In this document: piece after piece, positions 36,246-45,992 of the stretch
How positions within the stretch are numbered: position 1 is the stretch's first letter
How the letters are laid out: the number at the start of each line of letters is the position of its first letter
NCBI RefSeq assembly: GCF_001899075.1
Contig: NZ_MKVA01000006.1
Location: 310,001-374,000 of the forward strand
Reading direction: 5' to 3'
Length of the DNA stretch: 64,000 nt
DNA from: Devosia sp. 67-54
GTDB taxonomy: Bacteria; Pseudomonadota; Alphaproteobacteria; Rhizobiales; Devosiaceae
Notes under the pieces: generated by a model
What the model was told of the DNA's origin: nothing
What the model saw: only the letters and a program-made list of their open reading frames with translations
Database searches by the model: none
Made by a program: the position numbers and the translations under genes

Positions 36246-36431
36246 ATGGCGGAGCGAGTTTTGATGTCAACCGATGACGTTCGGCGCATCGTGCCGGGCT
36301 GCGACCGGACATTTTCTCGACGCATCGCGAGAGGCGATTTTCCCAAGCCAATTTTGATTGGCCATCGTCGTCACTGGTACCGGGAAGAAATTGAACGCTG
36401 GCTTACCGAAAAGGCAGCGGCGACAGCATGA
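36246..36431 (+). CDS. AlpA-like HTH protein (second of two)
   Basis: 61 residues from ATG 36246, with GGAG 7-10 nt upstream; a longer frame to 36198 would run through the palindrome. 'LMSTDDVRRIVPGCDRTFSRRIARGDFPKPILIGHRRHWYREEIERWLTEKAAA' shows the AlpA/MerR-like HTH with the PKP...RRHWYREEIERWL wing. Only distantly like the first AlpA-like protein (25707). It may regulate the helicase-terminase unit or act as excisionase. Confidence 0.8.
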   Translation: MAERVLMSTDDVRRIVPGCDRTFSRRIARGDFPKPILIGHRRHWYREEIERWLTEKAAATA

Positions 36432-36438
36432 TGGAACG

Positions 36439-36523
36439 GCCGGGCCAAAAAACACAGGCCCGGCGCACTTAATGGCCGGGCCCGGTGGTATCGAAAATGA
36501 TTGAGCCCTTTTCCAATACCACC
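36439..36523. other. Two hairpins between AlpA-like gene and downstream unit
   Basis: Hairpin 1: GCCGGGCC (36439-36446) and GGCCCGGC (36457-36464), 8 bp perfect with an A-rich loop. Hairpin 2: GGTGGTAT (36484-36491) and ATACCACC (36516-36523), with further GAAAA/TTTTC pairing inside. No clear U-tract after either. They may attenuate transcription between the second AlpA-like gene and the next genes. Confidence 0.5.
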
Positions 36524-36546
36524 ACGTTGCCAGGATTGCAACACCG

Positions 36547-36879
36547 ATGGTGGATAGAATGGAAAACGCACATTATAGTGAAACGCGGTCCTACTCGGAT
36601 AGCCTGATCGATCGCATCGACGCACTCGAAGCATGGGGCACAGCCCCGGTCGCGGTGCACGAAGCCCTTGAGCGGTGCCGCGCAGACATTGAATTTGCGG
36701 CCCGATGGGCTCCGTTGCCCGATGATTTCACTCCCGCCGACCTGTCGCGGATCGCTCGTCGCAAACGCTCGTTGATGCGCGGCGTCTGGGCGATGAGCCC
36801 ACCGCGTCGGGCATACTTGGCGCGCTGTCTACTTGCTCTGGCCGACAGAACAATCTCACGGGCGGAGGCGGCGTCATGA
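36547..36879 (+). CDS. Hypothetical protein of the element
   Basis: 110 residues (an internal ATG at 36559 is an alternative start). Not recognised. Composition is normal for a soluble helical protein: 'SDSLIDRIDALEAWGTAPVAVHEALERCRADIEFAARWAPLPDDFTPADLSRIARRKRSLMRGVW'. Overlaps the next gene by 4 nt (ATGA), so it is part of the unit leading to the helicase gene. Confidence 0.6.
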   Translation: MVDRMENAHYSETRSYSDSLIDRIDALEAWGTAPVAVHEALERCRADIEFAARWAPLPDDFTPADLSRIARRKRSLMRGVWAMSPPRRAYLARCLLALADRTISRAEAAS

Positions 36880-37271
36880 CCGACAGTCTTTCCATCGGTA
36901 TCCCGCGGCTGGACAAGCTCGCCGCGCGCATCCGGGCGCTAGTCCCGCACGTCGCCGAACTGCCACTGCCGGCCGCGATCGAACCGGAGGGCGAAGGCCA
37001 GCTTTGCGACGCATGGCTGCTGGCGCGGCTCGAGGAGCTGCCCTGGGTCGCCAGGACTTGCGGTGGCGTGGCGGGGCGGTTCGTTCGCCCCAATTTCGGC
37101 AACCGCACCACGGCCGAGCGCTTCGCAAACGGCGTCATCGACATGACGATCGGCGCCAGCGACGCGACCCGCAATTCGGTGCTGGCGGACGCTGCGGCCG
37201 CCCTGCTGCTCGCGATCGAGACCGGCGTTGAGGCAATCGAGGATGTGTCGCCGGGGCGCGTCCTTCATTGA
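36876..37271 (+). CDS. Hypothetical protein of the element
   Basis: 131 residues, no family recognised. Contains 'GIPRLDKLAARIRALVPHVAELPLPAAIE', a 'LPWVARTCGGVAGRFVRPNFGNRTTAERFANGVID' stretch and an Ala-rich helix 'NSVLADAAAALLLAIETGVEAIED'. Translationally linked on both sides: ATGA with the gene before, TTGA with the helicase gene after. Probably an accessory to replication, by position only. Confidence 0.6.
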   Translation: MTDSLSIGIPRLDKLAARIRALVPHVAELPLPAAIEPEGEGQLCDAWLLARLEELPWVARTCGGVAGRFVRPNFGNRTTAERFANGVIDMTIGASDATRNSVLADAAAALLLAIETGVEAIEDVSPGRVLH

Positions 37272-38986
37272 ATCCTCCATACGCACCCGAGGACTGGCGC
37301 AGCGGCAAGTTGCCTCCCGAGGGGTGGGATGTGGCCGACGCCGTTGATGATGGCTGGACGCGTGACGATGTGGACGCGATGCTGCGCGCATCGATCTGCG
37401 ACGTGCTGCCGAACCGCGTCGGGCGGGACAAGACGGGGCGCTTGCGGCTGAAAGCCCACATCGCCCTGTCTGAAGCTGCGAACGGAAACCCGCCAGCGCC
37501 GACGCGGCGCGCCGCACCACAGACGATGCAGAAAACCCAGCCGGCGAGGCCCCCGCTGCCAGCAGTGCGTGCGCCTCTGGCCGCAATAGAGGCTTTGCCG
37601 CATGTGCTGGAAGTCGGCTTTGATAGCGAGGTTTTTCTAGCGAACCACCTGGCGCACCGGCTGGCGGCGGCCTGCGGTGAGGTTGTGTTCGCCGAGGGGC
37701 AATTTTGGTGCTGGGGGCCGACTGCCTGGTCTGCGATACCTCATCAGGTGATGCGGCTCAGCGTTCACAAGTTCGATTTAGCGGCGTCTGGCCGGAAAAA
37801 CGTCAAAGTGGGCAAGACGCTGATAAATGGCGTGCTGTCGGAGCTCGGCACAATCCTTGCCCAGCCCGACTTCTTTGCTGAGCCGGCTGTGGGCCTCAAT
37901 GCACGCAACACGGTGATCGAGATCGATGGCGCAGGCCGCGTCACCGAGCGAGCGCACAGCCCTTCCGATCGCTTCCGGTGGACGATCCCGGCCGAGTTTC
38001 ACTTGCATACCGACGTGGTGCCGCCTGAAGGCTCGATGCTGCATCGGCTGCTCGCCGGTTCGTTCCGCGGGGATCCTGATGCGGCGCAAAAAATCGACCT
38101 GATCGGCGAAATCCTCGCGAGTGCCGCCTTTGGGCAGGCCACGCGCTTGCCGCAGCCTAAAGCCTTCGTCTTCCTTGGCGAGAAGGCCAACAACGGAAAG
38201 TCGACCATTGCCGGCCTGCTGCGCTGCCTGCTGCCCGAAGGGGCGGTATCCGCTGTCCCGCTGTCGGCTTTCGAGGATGAGAAGAGGGTGGTCGGGCTAG
38301 CTGGGAAGGCGGCCAACGTGGCCGACGAGTTATCGGCCAATGCGATCGGCGGCGAGGCATTCAAGTCGGCCGTAACCGGTAACGTGATGCAGGGAAGGGA
38401 CGTTTTTCAGAGTGTCCTGACATTCGTTCCCCAAGCCCTCCACCTGTTCACGACAAATGTTCTCCCACGCTTCTCAGGCGGCCTCGATCGGGGGCTTCAG
38501 CGGCGACTTGTCGTCGTCGGGTTCGATCGATCGATCCCTACAGACGAGGTCATCCCAGACATCCTCGATCGCATCCGGCGTGATGAACTTGACCTCCTAC
38601 TCGGCTTTGCCATTGCCGGGATGCAGCGGCTCATGCGCAACAAGAGCTATACGATCCCGCCATCATCCGTTGGCGCGTTGAATACCTGGCTCCAACTCGA
38701 CCCGGTGCAGGCGTGGTTCTCCGAAGAAGTGGTGCATCTCGGCGACGAGCCGTTCGACGGCTGGTCCAGAACGTCCGATCTGTTTAAGGCGTTCAAGATG
38801 TGGGCGATCGACAATGGTCACTCGGAACGCTTCCTGCCGCCAGTCAACACCTTCTCGCAGCGGCTGCGCGCCATGCCAGGCGTCCGCATCAAGCATCTGG
38901 GTCGCGGCAACGTCGCTGCTGGCATCGGTCTCCGCAAGTCGGGTGATGCGCCAATCGCACAAGTGACACATGGTGACGCACCATGA
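37268..38986 (+). CDS. P4/D5-type phage replicative helicase (SF3; possible primase)
   Basis: 572 residues from a TTG overlapping the previous stop. The C-terminal half is a superfamily 3 helicase as in phage P4 alpha and poxvirus D5: Walker A 'FLGEKANNGKST' (about 302-313), Walker B 'GKAANVADELSAN', motif C 'ALHLFTTNVLPRFSGGLDRGLQRRLVVVGFDRSI'. The region 'DFFAEPAVGLNARNTVIEID' before it fits the D5_N domain. The first 110 residues are short and Pro-rich; I see no primase active-site motif, so primase activity is uncertain. It would start autonomous replication after excision. A large inverted repeat lies just downstream. Confidence 0.85.
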   Translation: MNPPYAPEDWRSGKLPPEGWDVADAVDDGWTRDDVDAMLRASICDVLPNRVGRDKTGRLRLKAHIALSEAANGNPPAPTRRAAPQTMQKTQPARPPLPAVRAPLAAIEALPHVLEVGFDSEVFLANHLAHRLAAACGEVVFAEGQFWCWGPTAWSAIPHQVMRLSVHKFDLAASGRKNVKVGKTLINGVLSELGTILAQPDFFAEPAVGLNARNTVIEIDGAGRVTERAHSPSDRFRWTIPAEFHLHTDVVPPEGSMLHRLLAGSFRGDPDAAQKIDLIGEILASAAFGQATRLPQPKAFVFLGEKANNGKSTIAGLLRCLLPEGAVSAVPLSAFEDEKRVVGLAGKAANVADELSANAIGGEAFKSAVTGNVMQGRDVFQSVLTFVPQALHLFTTNVLPRFSGGLDRGLQRRLVVVGFDRSIPTDEVIPDILDRIRRDELDLLLGFAIAGMQRLMRNKSYTIPPSSVGALNTWLQLDPVQAWFSEEVVHLGDEPFDGWSRTSDLFKAFKMWAIDNGHSERFLPPVNTFSQRLRAMPGVRIKHLGRGNVAAGIGLRKSGDAPIAQVTHGDAP

Positions 38987-39013
38987 ACGGAGAAATCACA
39001 TACGGAGCGCGCA

Positions 39014-39132
39014 CTTATCTCGAAGTGAAGCATTTCGGCCTATATATATTCTATGAATAGAACGATGTTTGTAACGATGTTCCTATGCCTCGTATGGAGC
39101 TTAATATGAAAGCTGCTTCACTTCGAGATAAG
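39014..39132. repeat. 19-bp perfect inverted repeat around an AT-rich segment
   Basis: CTTATCTCGAAGTGAAGCA (39014-39032) is exactly inverted at 39114-39132. The 81-bp interior is markedly AT-rich (TATATATATTCTATGAAT) and contains the direct repeat AACGATGTT twice (39061-39069, 39073-39081). Located between the helicase and the small terminase genes. Candidate replication origin or packaging site; nothing else of note in this gap. Confidence 0.7.
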
Positions 39133-39240
39133 CTGATGATTATGCAGCAGAAATTTCTAATTGGAGTGCGTCACTCGTGCGTCACCCGCACGAACGCCCT
39201 GCGAGCCTCTTACCCCCGTAACAAACCGGAACAAATCGAT

Positions 39241-39735
39241 ATGACGCCCAAGCAAGAGCGGTTCGCCGCCGAGTACATCGTTGATCTGAACGCCACCGAG
39301 GCGGCCAAGCGCGCCGGCTACGGGCCGCGCGCGAGAGTGACAGCGAGCGAGCTTCTTGCGCTGCCGGATGTGCAGGCGCGCGTCGCCGAGTTGATGCGCG
39401 AGCGGGCGGAGCGGATCGAGCTTGATGGCGATCGCGTCCTGGCCGAGATCATGACAATGGCGTTCTATGATCCAGCCGACTACAAGGCTGTGAGCTCTGC
39501 GGAGGATATTGCTGCCTTGCCGGAGCGGGCGCGCCGAGCTGTGGTCGGCTGGGGCTTCGATCGAAACGGCCTCTTCGTGTTCAAGCTCGCCGACAAGTCC
39601 AAGGCGCTCGACCAGCTTGCCCGCCACCTGTCGCTCTACAACGACAAGCTGGAGGTCGGCGGGCTCGACGCGCTCGGCGATCGGCTGGAGCGAGCGAGGG
39701 CGCGTCAGCTTGCCTGGCGGCTAACCGTGAAGTGA
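39241..39735 (+). CDS. terS: Phage terminase small subunit
   Basis: 164 residues from ATG 39241. Start 'TPKQERFAAEYIVDLNATEAAKRAGYGPRARVTASELLALPDVQARVAELM' is the DNA-recognition HTH region of the Terminase_2 family, followed by 'VLAEIMTMAFYDPADYKAV' and 'LADKSKALDQLARHLSLYND'. A longer frame goes to 39085 but would cover the inverted repeat, and homologues as I recall begin at this Met. TerS recognises pac/cos DNA and delivers it to TerL. No terL follows: only 279 bp without a credible gene remain before attR. TerS without TerL is typical of phage satellites. Confidence 0.87.
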   Translation: MTPKQERFAAEYIVDLNATEAAKRAGYGPRARVTASELLALPDVQARVAELMRERAERIELDGDRVLAEIMTMAFYDPADYKAVSSAEDIAALPERARRAVVGWGFDRNGLFVFKLADKSKALDQLARHLSLYNDKLEVGGLDALGDRLERARARQLAWRLTVK

Positions 39736-40018
39736 AGACGAAAGAGGCCGCTGCCGAGTTCGAACTTACCGGGGCTAATTCCCTTAAAGGATTGCTGAAG
39801 CAATCTCACGGTCAGCGGCCAACCAGAGAAATACTTCCGGCCAGATGATGCTTCAAGAGGAACTGGAGACGGTGGTACCAACCTTGACGGAGATTTCGAT
39901 GTGGTGATGTTTCGGCATGGCGCACGACCATCGCTTGAGAAGATGTGGATCAGAACGGGGGTCGGCACTGTCAATCAAGCGCTAATGGCTTGTAAACACA
40001 CGACTATTTCGAAGAAAA

Positions 40019-40093
<75 letters not shown>

Positions 40094-40205
40094 GTGCCGG
40101 GGGCGGCGCGGCCACCCCGAAAAGCTGGCGGTTGATGCCATAGGCCTTTTCTTGACGCAAGGCGAAAAACTGAGGCTATTTGGCCTCGGTTGACGGAATC
40201 CCTCG

Positions 40206-40355
40206 ATGTCCAAGGCTGACGAAAAAGCGGCGCGCGAGCAGAGATTGGCCACAAAGCTCCGCGAGAACCTGAAGCGCCGGAAGGGACAGGCGCGGGCGAG
40301 GGCAGCCGCGCCGCCGCCCCCGGCGCCGGGTCCGGGCAGCGATAAGGCTTCTTAA
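40206..40355 (+). CDS. Small conserved basic protein upstream of murA
   Basis: 49 residues: 'SKADEKAAREQRLATKLRENLKRRKGQARARA' followed by a Pro-rich end. A short, highly basic helical protein of this type is, from memory, found just upstream of murA in many Rhizobiales, which supports it as real despite its size. Function unknown; the charge suggests RNA or ribosome contact. It lies 96 bp before murA. Confidence 0.65.
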   Translation: MSKADEKAAREQRLATKLRENLKRRKGQARARAAAPPPPAPGPGSDKAS

Positions 40356-40451
40356 TCCCCCTCGGTTACGCTCGTGAGCCTGCCTTGAACGACCACGCCG
40401 CGTTCGGCTAGCACATGTCGCGGGCGCCCGCCCGCCAATCGGGGACTTTTC

Positions 40452-41741
<1,290 letters not shown>

Positions 41742-41759
41742 TCCGGCCGCCGGTTTCCG

Positions 41760-42689
41760 TCACACCACCGGGCTGATCAGCGGCTCGCCGGCAAAGCAGG
41801 CGTCGAGATTGGCCACCACCAGCGCGCCCATCTTGTCGCGCGTCTGCCGCGTGGCGCTGCCTTGGTGCGGCGACAGCACCACATTGTCGAGCCCGAACAG
41901 CGCCGCGGGCACCTGCGGCTCCTGCTCGAACACGTCTAGAGCCGCGCCGCCGAGCGTCTTGTTCTGCAGCATCTCGACCATCGCCGCCTCGTCGACGAGC
42001 GAGCCGCGCGCCATGTTGACCAGATAGCCCTCCGGTCCGAGCGCCGCCAGCACCTGGCGGCTGACGATCTTTTCGGTGCCCTTGCCGCCCGGCGCGATGA
42101 TCACCAGCCAGTCGGCGTCGCGCGCCATCTCGGCGAGGTCGGAGTAGTAGACGAACGGCTCGTCCGCCTGCCGGCGCCGGCCGTGATACACCACCCGCAT
42201 CTTCATCGCCTGCGCCCGGATGGCGATCTCCTTGCCGATGCGGCCGAGGCCGAGGATGCCCACGGTCTTGCCGTTGAGCTCGCTCTGCAAGGGGAAGCCG
42301 CCCCTGGGCCAGTTGCCGTCGCGCACATAGCGGTCCGCCTGCGGAATGCGGCGCCCCAGGGCGATCATCAGCCCGATGGTGAGCTCGGCCACCGCGTCGT
42401 TGAGCACGTTAGGCGTATTGGTGACGCGGATGTTGCGGGCCTTGGCCGCCTGCGTGTCGATGCTGTCGTAGCCGACGCCGAAATTGGCGATGATCTCGAG
42501 CCTGGGCAGCCGGTCCATCAGCTCGGCCTTGACGCCCCCGCCGGCGATGCCGCGCACCTTGTCGCCGATTGCCGCGAGCAGCGCTTCCTTGTCGGCGGCC
42601 TCGTGCAGCTTGTGGACGGTATATTTGGCGGCCAGCGCCTGCTCGCAGGAGGCGAGGAGCTTGCTGGTCTGCAGGATGTCGATGGGCAT
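41760..42689 (-). CDS. D-isomer specific 2-hydroxyacid dehydrogenase
   Basis: 309 residues from ATG 42689 (an upstream in-frame start at 42731 is less likely). NAD-binding 'GKTVGILGLGRIGKEIAIRAQAMKMRVVYHGRRRQ' (GxGxxG). Catalytic Arg in 'LVNMARGSLVDEAAM', Glu in 'ALDVFEQEPQ' and His in 'VVLSPHQGSAT'. Family members reduce glyoxylate, hydroxypyruvate or other 2-keto acids; the GRRRQ after the Rossmann strand suggests NADPH preference, as in glyoxylate/hydroxypyruvate reductases. Convergent with murA (18 bp) and divergent from the SDR gene. Confidence 0.9.
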   Translation of the reverse strand: MPIDILQTSKLLASCEQALAAKYTVHKLHEAADKEALLAAIGDKVRGIAGGGVKAELMDRLPRLEIIANFGVGYDSIDTQAAKARNIRVTNTPNVLNDAVAELTIGLMIALGRRIPQADRYVRDGNWPRGGFPLQSELNGKTVGILGLGRIGKEIAIRAQAMKMRVVYHGRRRQADEPFVYYSDLAEMARDADWLVIIAPGGKGTEKIVSRQVLAALGPEGYLVNMARGSLVDEAAMVEMLQNKTLGGAALDVFEQEPQVPAALFGLDNVVLSPHQGSATRQTRDKMGALVVANLDACFAGEPLISPVV

Positions 42690-42794
42690 GGCAGGACTTT
42701 CGTAGGAACCCGCCCCTCTTAGTGCCCGCAACCGGCACTGTCGACAAAAGCGTGCGCCAACATGACGACTTTGTAAGGCAACAGTAGCGCGGCG

Positions 42795-42812
42795 ATGGCG
42801 TTATAACGCCAT
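42795..42812. promoter_or_regulatory. 18-bp perfect palindrome upstream of SDR gene
   Basis: ATGGCGTTATAACGCCAT is perfectly symmetric, with centre TTATAA that could also serve as a -10 element. It ends 14 nt before the TTG start of the SDR gene and lies in the 137-bp divergent region shared with the 2-hydroxyacid dehydrogenase gene. A repressor operator is the simplest reading. Confidence 0.6.
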
Positions 42813-42826
42813 TCAAACGCGTCACC

Positions 42827-43624
42827 TTGGATAGTCCCGTGCTCAATATCGATCTCAGCGGCCGCCGGGCCCTCGTCACCGGCGGCAATTCCGGCATTGG
42901 CGCCGCCATCGTCGACGCCCTGGCCGCTGCCGGCGCCGACGTCGCCATCAACTTCGTCTCCCATCCCGATGCGGCCGAGGCCGGCGCCGGGCGCGTCCGG
43001 GCCGCCGGGCGGCGCGCCCTGACGCTTGCCGCCGATGTGTCCGACGCCGCGGCGGTCGCCGCCATGTTCGGCCGCATCGACACCGAATGGGGCGGCCTCG
43101 ACATCCTCGTCAACAATGCCGGCATCGACGGCCTGCCGATGCCCGCGGCCGAGGCCGATGTCGAGGGCTGGCGCAAGGTCCTCGAGGTCAACCTTTTCGG
43201 CAGCTTCTATTGCGCCCGCGAAGCGCTGCGCCGCATGCTGCCGCAGCGTCGCGGCGTGGTGCTCAATCTGAGCTCGGTGCACGAAACCATTCCGTGGAGC
43301 GGCTACAGCGCCTATACCGCCTCCAAGGCCGGCCTCGCGATGCTGACGCGCACCCTGGCGCAGGAGGCGGCACCCGCCAATGTGCGCGTGCTGGCCATCG
43401 CGCCGGGCGCCATCAAGACGCCGATCAACCAGTCCGTCTGGGGCGATTCGGCCGGCCTTGCCGACCTCGACCGCAAGATCCCGATGGGCCGCATGGGCGA
43501 TCCCGGCGAGATCGCCCGCATGGCGGTGGTCCTCGTCTCCGATGTCGCCAGCTACACCACCGGCACCACCGTTTTCGTCGACGGCGGCATGTGCGACTAC
43601 GCGGATTTCTCCCATGGCGGCTGA
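42827..43624 (+). CDS. SDR-family oxidoreductase, glucose 1-dehydrogenase-like
   Basis: 265 residues from TTG 42827; GTG 42839 is an alternative and neither has a good ribosome-binding site. Classical SDR: 'ALVTGGNSGIGAAIVDALA' (TGxxxGxG), 'LVNNAGIDG', catalytic Ser in 'VLNLSSVHETIPWSGY', Tyr and Lys in 'YTASKAG'. The 'SSVHETIPW' stretch is characteristic of glucose 1-dehydrogenases. Its 3' end overlaps a glucoamylase-like gene by 11 nt, so an enzyme that releases glucose and one that oxidises it may be co-made. This link is inference. Confidence 0.85.
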   Translation: MDSPVLNIDLSGRRALVTGGNSGIGAAIVDALAAAGADVAINFVSHPDAAEAGAGRVRAAGRRALTLAADVSDAAAVAAMFGRIDTEWGGLDILVNNAGIDGLPMPAAEADVEGWRKVLEVNLFGSFYCAREALRRMLPQRRGVVLNLSSVHETIPWSGYSAYTASKAGLAMLTRTLAQEAAPANVRVLAIAPGAIKTPINQSVWGDSAGLADLDRKIPMGRMGDPGEIARMAVVLVSDVASYTTGTTVFVDGGMCDYADFSHGG

Positions 43625-45908
43625 CAGCAAACCCGACGCGCCGGGCGCTCCCGGCATCCCGCCGACCTGGACGTCGAGCGCCAAGGACATGATCTCCACC
43701 GCGCTCGGCTCGAGCCGCATCTGGGCGAGCTTCGGCTACGGCATCGTCAACGAGGTGTACTGGCCCTCGACCGGCGAGCCGCAGTTGCGCGACCTCGGCT
43801 TCATCATCAAGCACCCGCATGGCTGGACCGAGGTCAAGCGCGCGCAGCGCTACCTGCTCACCACGCCCGACGCGCACGTGCCGCTGCCCAAATTCGTGCA
43901 CGAAAGCGACGACTACCGGCTCGAGCTCGAATATCTGCCGCATCCGCTGCGCGACGCGCTGCTGATCCGCTACAGCCTCGAAGGGGAGGGGGCTCGGCTC
44001 TACGTGCTCGCCTCGCCGCATCTGGGCGGCGACCGCACCGACAATTTCGCCTGGGCCGGCGACGACCTGCTGGCGCAGCGCGGCAGCCGCGCGCTGTGCC
44101 TGCGCGCCGACAGCGGCTTCAGCCGCAGCAGCGCCGGCTATGTCGGCGCCTCCGACGGCTGGCAGGATTTCGACCGCAATGGCGAGATGACCTGGACCTA
44201 CGGCAAGGCGCAAAGCGGCAACGTCGCGCTGATGGGCGAGCTGCCCGCCACCACCGGCACGCTCGCCCTCGCCTTCGCCATCTCGCTCGAGGGCGCCCGC
44301 ACCCTGGCGCGCTCGAGCCTCGCCGACGACTACGATACCACCCGCGACCTGTTCGTCTCCGGCTGGCGGAACTGGGGCCGCTCGCTGGTCATCCCCTACA
44401 CCTCACCCGAGCTCCGGCGCGAGGCCGAGCTCTCCGCCACCATGATCAAGGTGCACGAGGACCGCACCTATGGCGGCGCCATCGTTGCCAGCCTCAGCGT
44501 GCCCTGGGGCCAGAGCCGCGACGATCCGGGCGGCTATCATCTGGTGTGGACGCGCGACGCGGTCGAGGCGGCGCTGGCGCTGGTTGCGGTCGGCAAGGCC
44601 GACGACGCGGCCCGTGTGCTTGCCTACCTCATCGGCACGCAGGCCGCCGACGGCAGCTGGGCGCAGAACTATTTCCCGAGCGGCGAGGGCTATTGGACCG
44701 GCAGCCAGCTCGACGAGGTCGCGCTGCCCACGCTGCTTGCCGCCAAGCTCAAGGCCGCCGGCCATCTGGTCATTGCCAAGCCGGTGGAGGACATGATCCA
44801 CCGCGCCATCGGCTATATCGTGCGCAACGGCCCGATGACCGACCAGGACCGCTGGGAGGAAAATCCCGGCGCCAGCCCCTTCACCCTCGGCAGCATCGTC
44901 TCCGCCCTGGTCGCCACCGCGCCCTTCTTCGAGCCGGGCGAGCGCGACTATCTCCTCGCCCTCGCCGACTGCTGGAACGAGCGCATCGAGACCTGGACTT
45001 ACGTCACCGACGGCGATTATTGCCAGAGCCACGATATCCCCGGCTACTATGTCCGCCTCGGGCCGCGCGCCACCGAGGGCGGGCTGCGCGGCACCGTGGA
45101 CGTGCGCAACCGCACCGACGGCCACATGAACGCCGACCGGCTGGTCGGGCTCGAATTCCTCTATCTGGTGCGCTCCGGCCTGCGCCGCGCCGACGATCCG
45201 CGCATCGTCGCGACGGTGGCGCTGATCGACAGCCTGCTGCGGGTCGATACGCCCTCGGGGCCGTCCTACCATCGCTACAACGGCGACGGCTATGGCGAGC
45301 ACGCCGACGGCAGCGGCTTCGATGGCACCGGCATCGGCCGGCTGTGGCCGTTGCTCACCGGCGAGCGTGGGCACTATGCGCTGGCCGCCGGCCAGGACGC
45401 GCAGCCCTATCTCGACGCCATGGCGCGCATGACCGGGCCCGGCGGGCTCATCCCCGAGCAGATCTGGGACGCCGACCCGATCCCCGACCGCGGTCTCTTT
45501 CCCGGAAAGCCCTCGGGCAGCGCCATGCCGCTGGTCTGGGCCCATTCCGAGTTCCTGAAACTGCTCGCGGCGCAGGCCAATGGCCGGCCCGCCGAGCTGC
45601 TCGATGCCGTCGAGGCGCGCTGGAGCGGTGTCGCGCCGAGGGCGGAAACCTGGTTCTGGCGCCGCAACAGCCTGTTCCGCCAGGCGCCGGCCGGACGCCG
45701 GCTGGTGTTCGAGGACACCGGGCCCTTCGCCTTCGCCTGGTCGCGCGACGGCGGTCCTGCAGCGACGCTCCGCTCCACCCCCAGCCAGTTCGGCCTTTAC
45801 GCGGTGGCGCTCGAGGCCGACGCCCTCGCAGGCGCCGGGCGCCTCGACTTCACCCTGACCCCCGAGCAGGGCGATCCGCTCACCGACAGCATCGACTTCA
45901 TCGGCTGA
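43614..45908 (+). CDS. GH15 glucoamylase-like glycoside hydrolase
   Basis: 764 residues from ATG 43614, inside the end of the SDR gene. N-terminal beta-sandwich ('SSRIWASFGYGIVNEVYWPSTGEPQLRDLGFIIKHP') followed by an (alpha/alpha)6 barrel ('GGYHLVWTRDAVEAALALVAVGKADDA', 'GSWAQNYFPSGEGYWTGSQLDEVALP'). Candidate catalytic Glu residues lie in 'QDRWEENPGASPFT' and 'GLIPEQIWDAD'. Releases glucose from the non-reducing ends of alpha-glucans. No signal peptide, so it should act in the cytoplasm on glycogen-like or imported oligosaccharides. Confidence 0.92.
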   Translation: MAADSKPDAPGAPGIPPTWTSSAKDMISTALGSSRIWASFGYGIVNEVYWPSTGEPQLRDLGFIIKHPHGWTEVKRAQRYLLTTPDAHVPLPKFVHESDDYRLELEYLPHPLRDALLIRYSLEGEGARLYVLASPHLGGDRTDNFAWAGDDLLAQRGSRALCLRADSGFSRSSAGYVGASDGWQDFDRNGEMTWTYGKAQSGNVALMGELPATTGTLALAFAISLEGARTLARSSLADDYDTTRDLFVSGWRNWGRSLVIPYTSPELRREAELSATMIKVHEDRTYGGAIVASLSVPWGQSRDDPGGYHLVWTRDAVEAALALVAVGKADDAARVLAYLIGTQAADGSWAQNYFPSGEGYWTGSQLDEVALPTLLAAKLKAAGHLVIAKPVEDMIHRAIGYIVRNGPMTDQDRWEENPGASPFTLGSIVSALVATAPFFEPGERDYLLALADCWNERIETWTYVTDGDYCQSHDIPGYYVRLGPRATEGGLRGTVDVRNRTDGHMNADRLVGLEFLYLVRSGLRRADDPRIVATVALIDSLLRVDTPSGPSYHRYNGDGYGEHADGSGFDGTGIGRLWPLLTGERGHYALAAGQDAQPYLDAMARMTGPGGLIPEQIWDADPIPDRGLFPGKPSGSAMPLVWAHSEFLKLLAAQANGRPAELLDAVEARWSGVAPRAETWFWRRNSLFRQAPAGRRLVFEDTGPFAFAWSRDGGPAATLRSTPSQFGLYAVALEADALAGAGRLDFTLTPEQGDPLTDSIDFIG

Positions 45909-45992
45909 CCCGTCTGCGGCGCGCTTGCGGAACGGCCCGCAAACGTGCTGCTATGGCCGTGCAGTGGGTGGCCGCAATTGCGCCGGGGAGTA

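Noticed and set aside
39736-40014. Possible remnant of a large terminase or portal gene after the small terminase
   Set aside because: I translated the stretch in the plausible frames and saw no terminase, portal or capsid motif. The 279 bp are better listed as unassigned.
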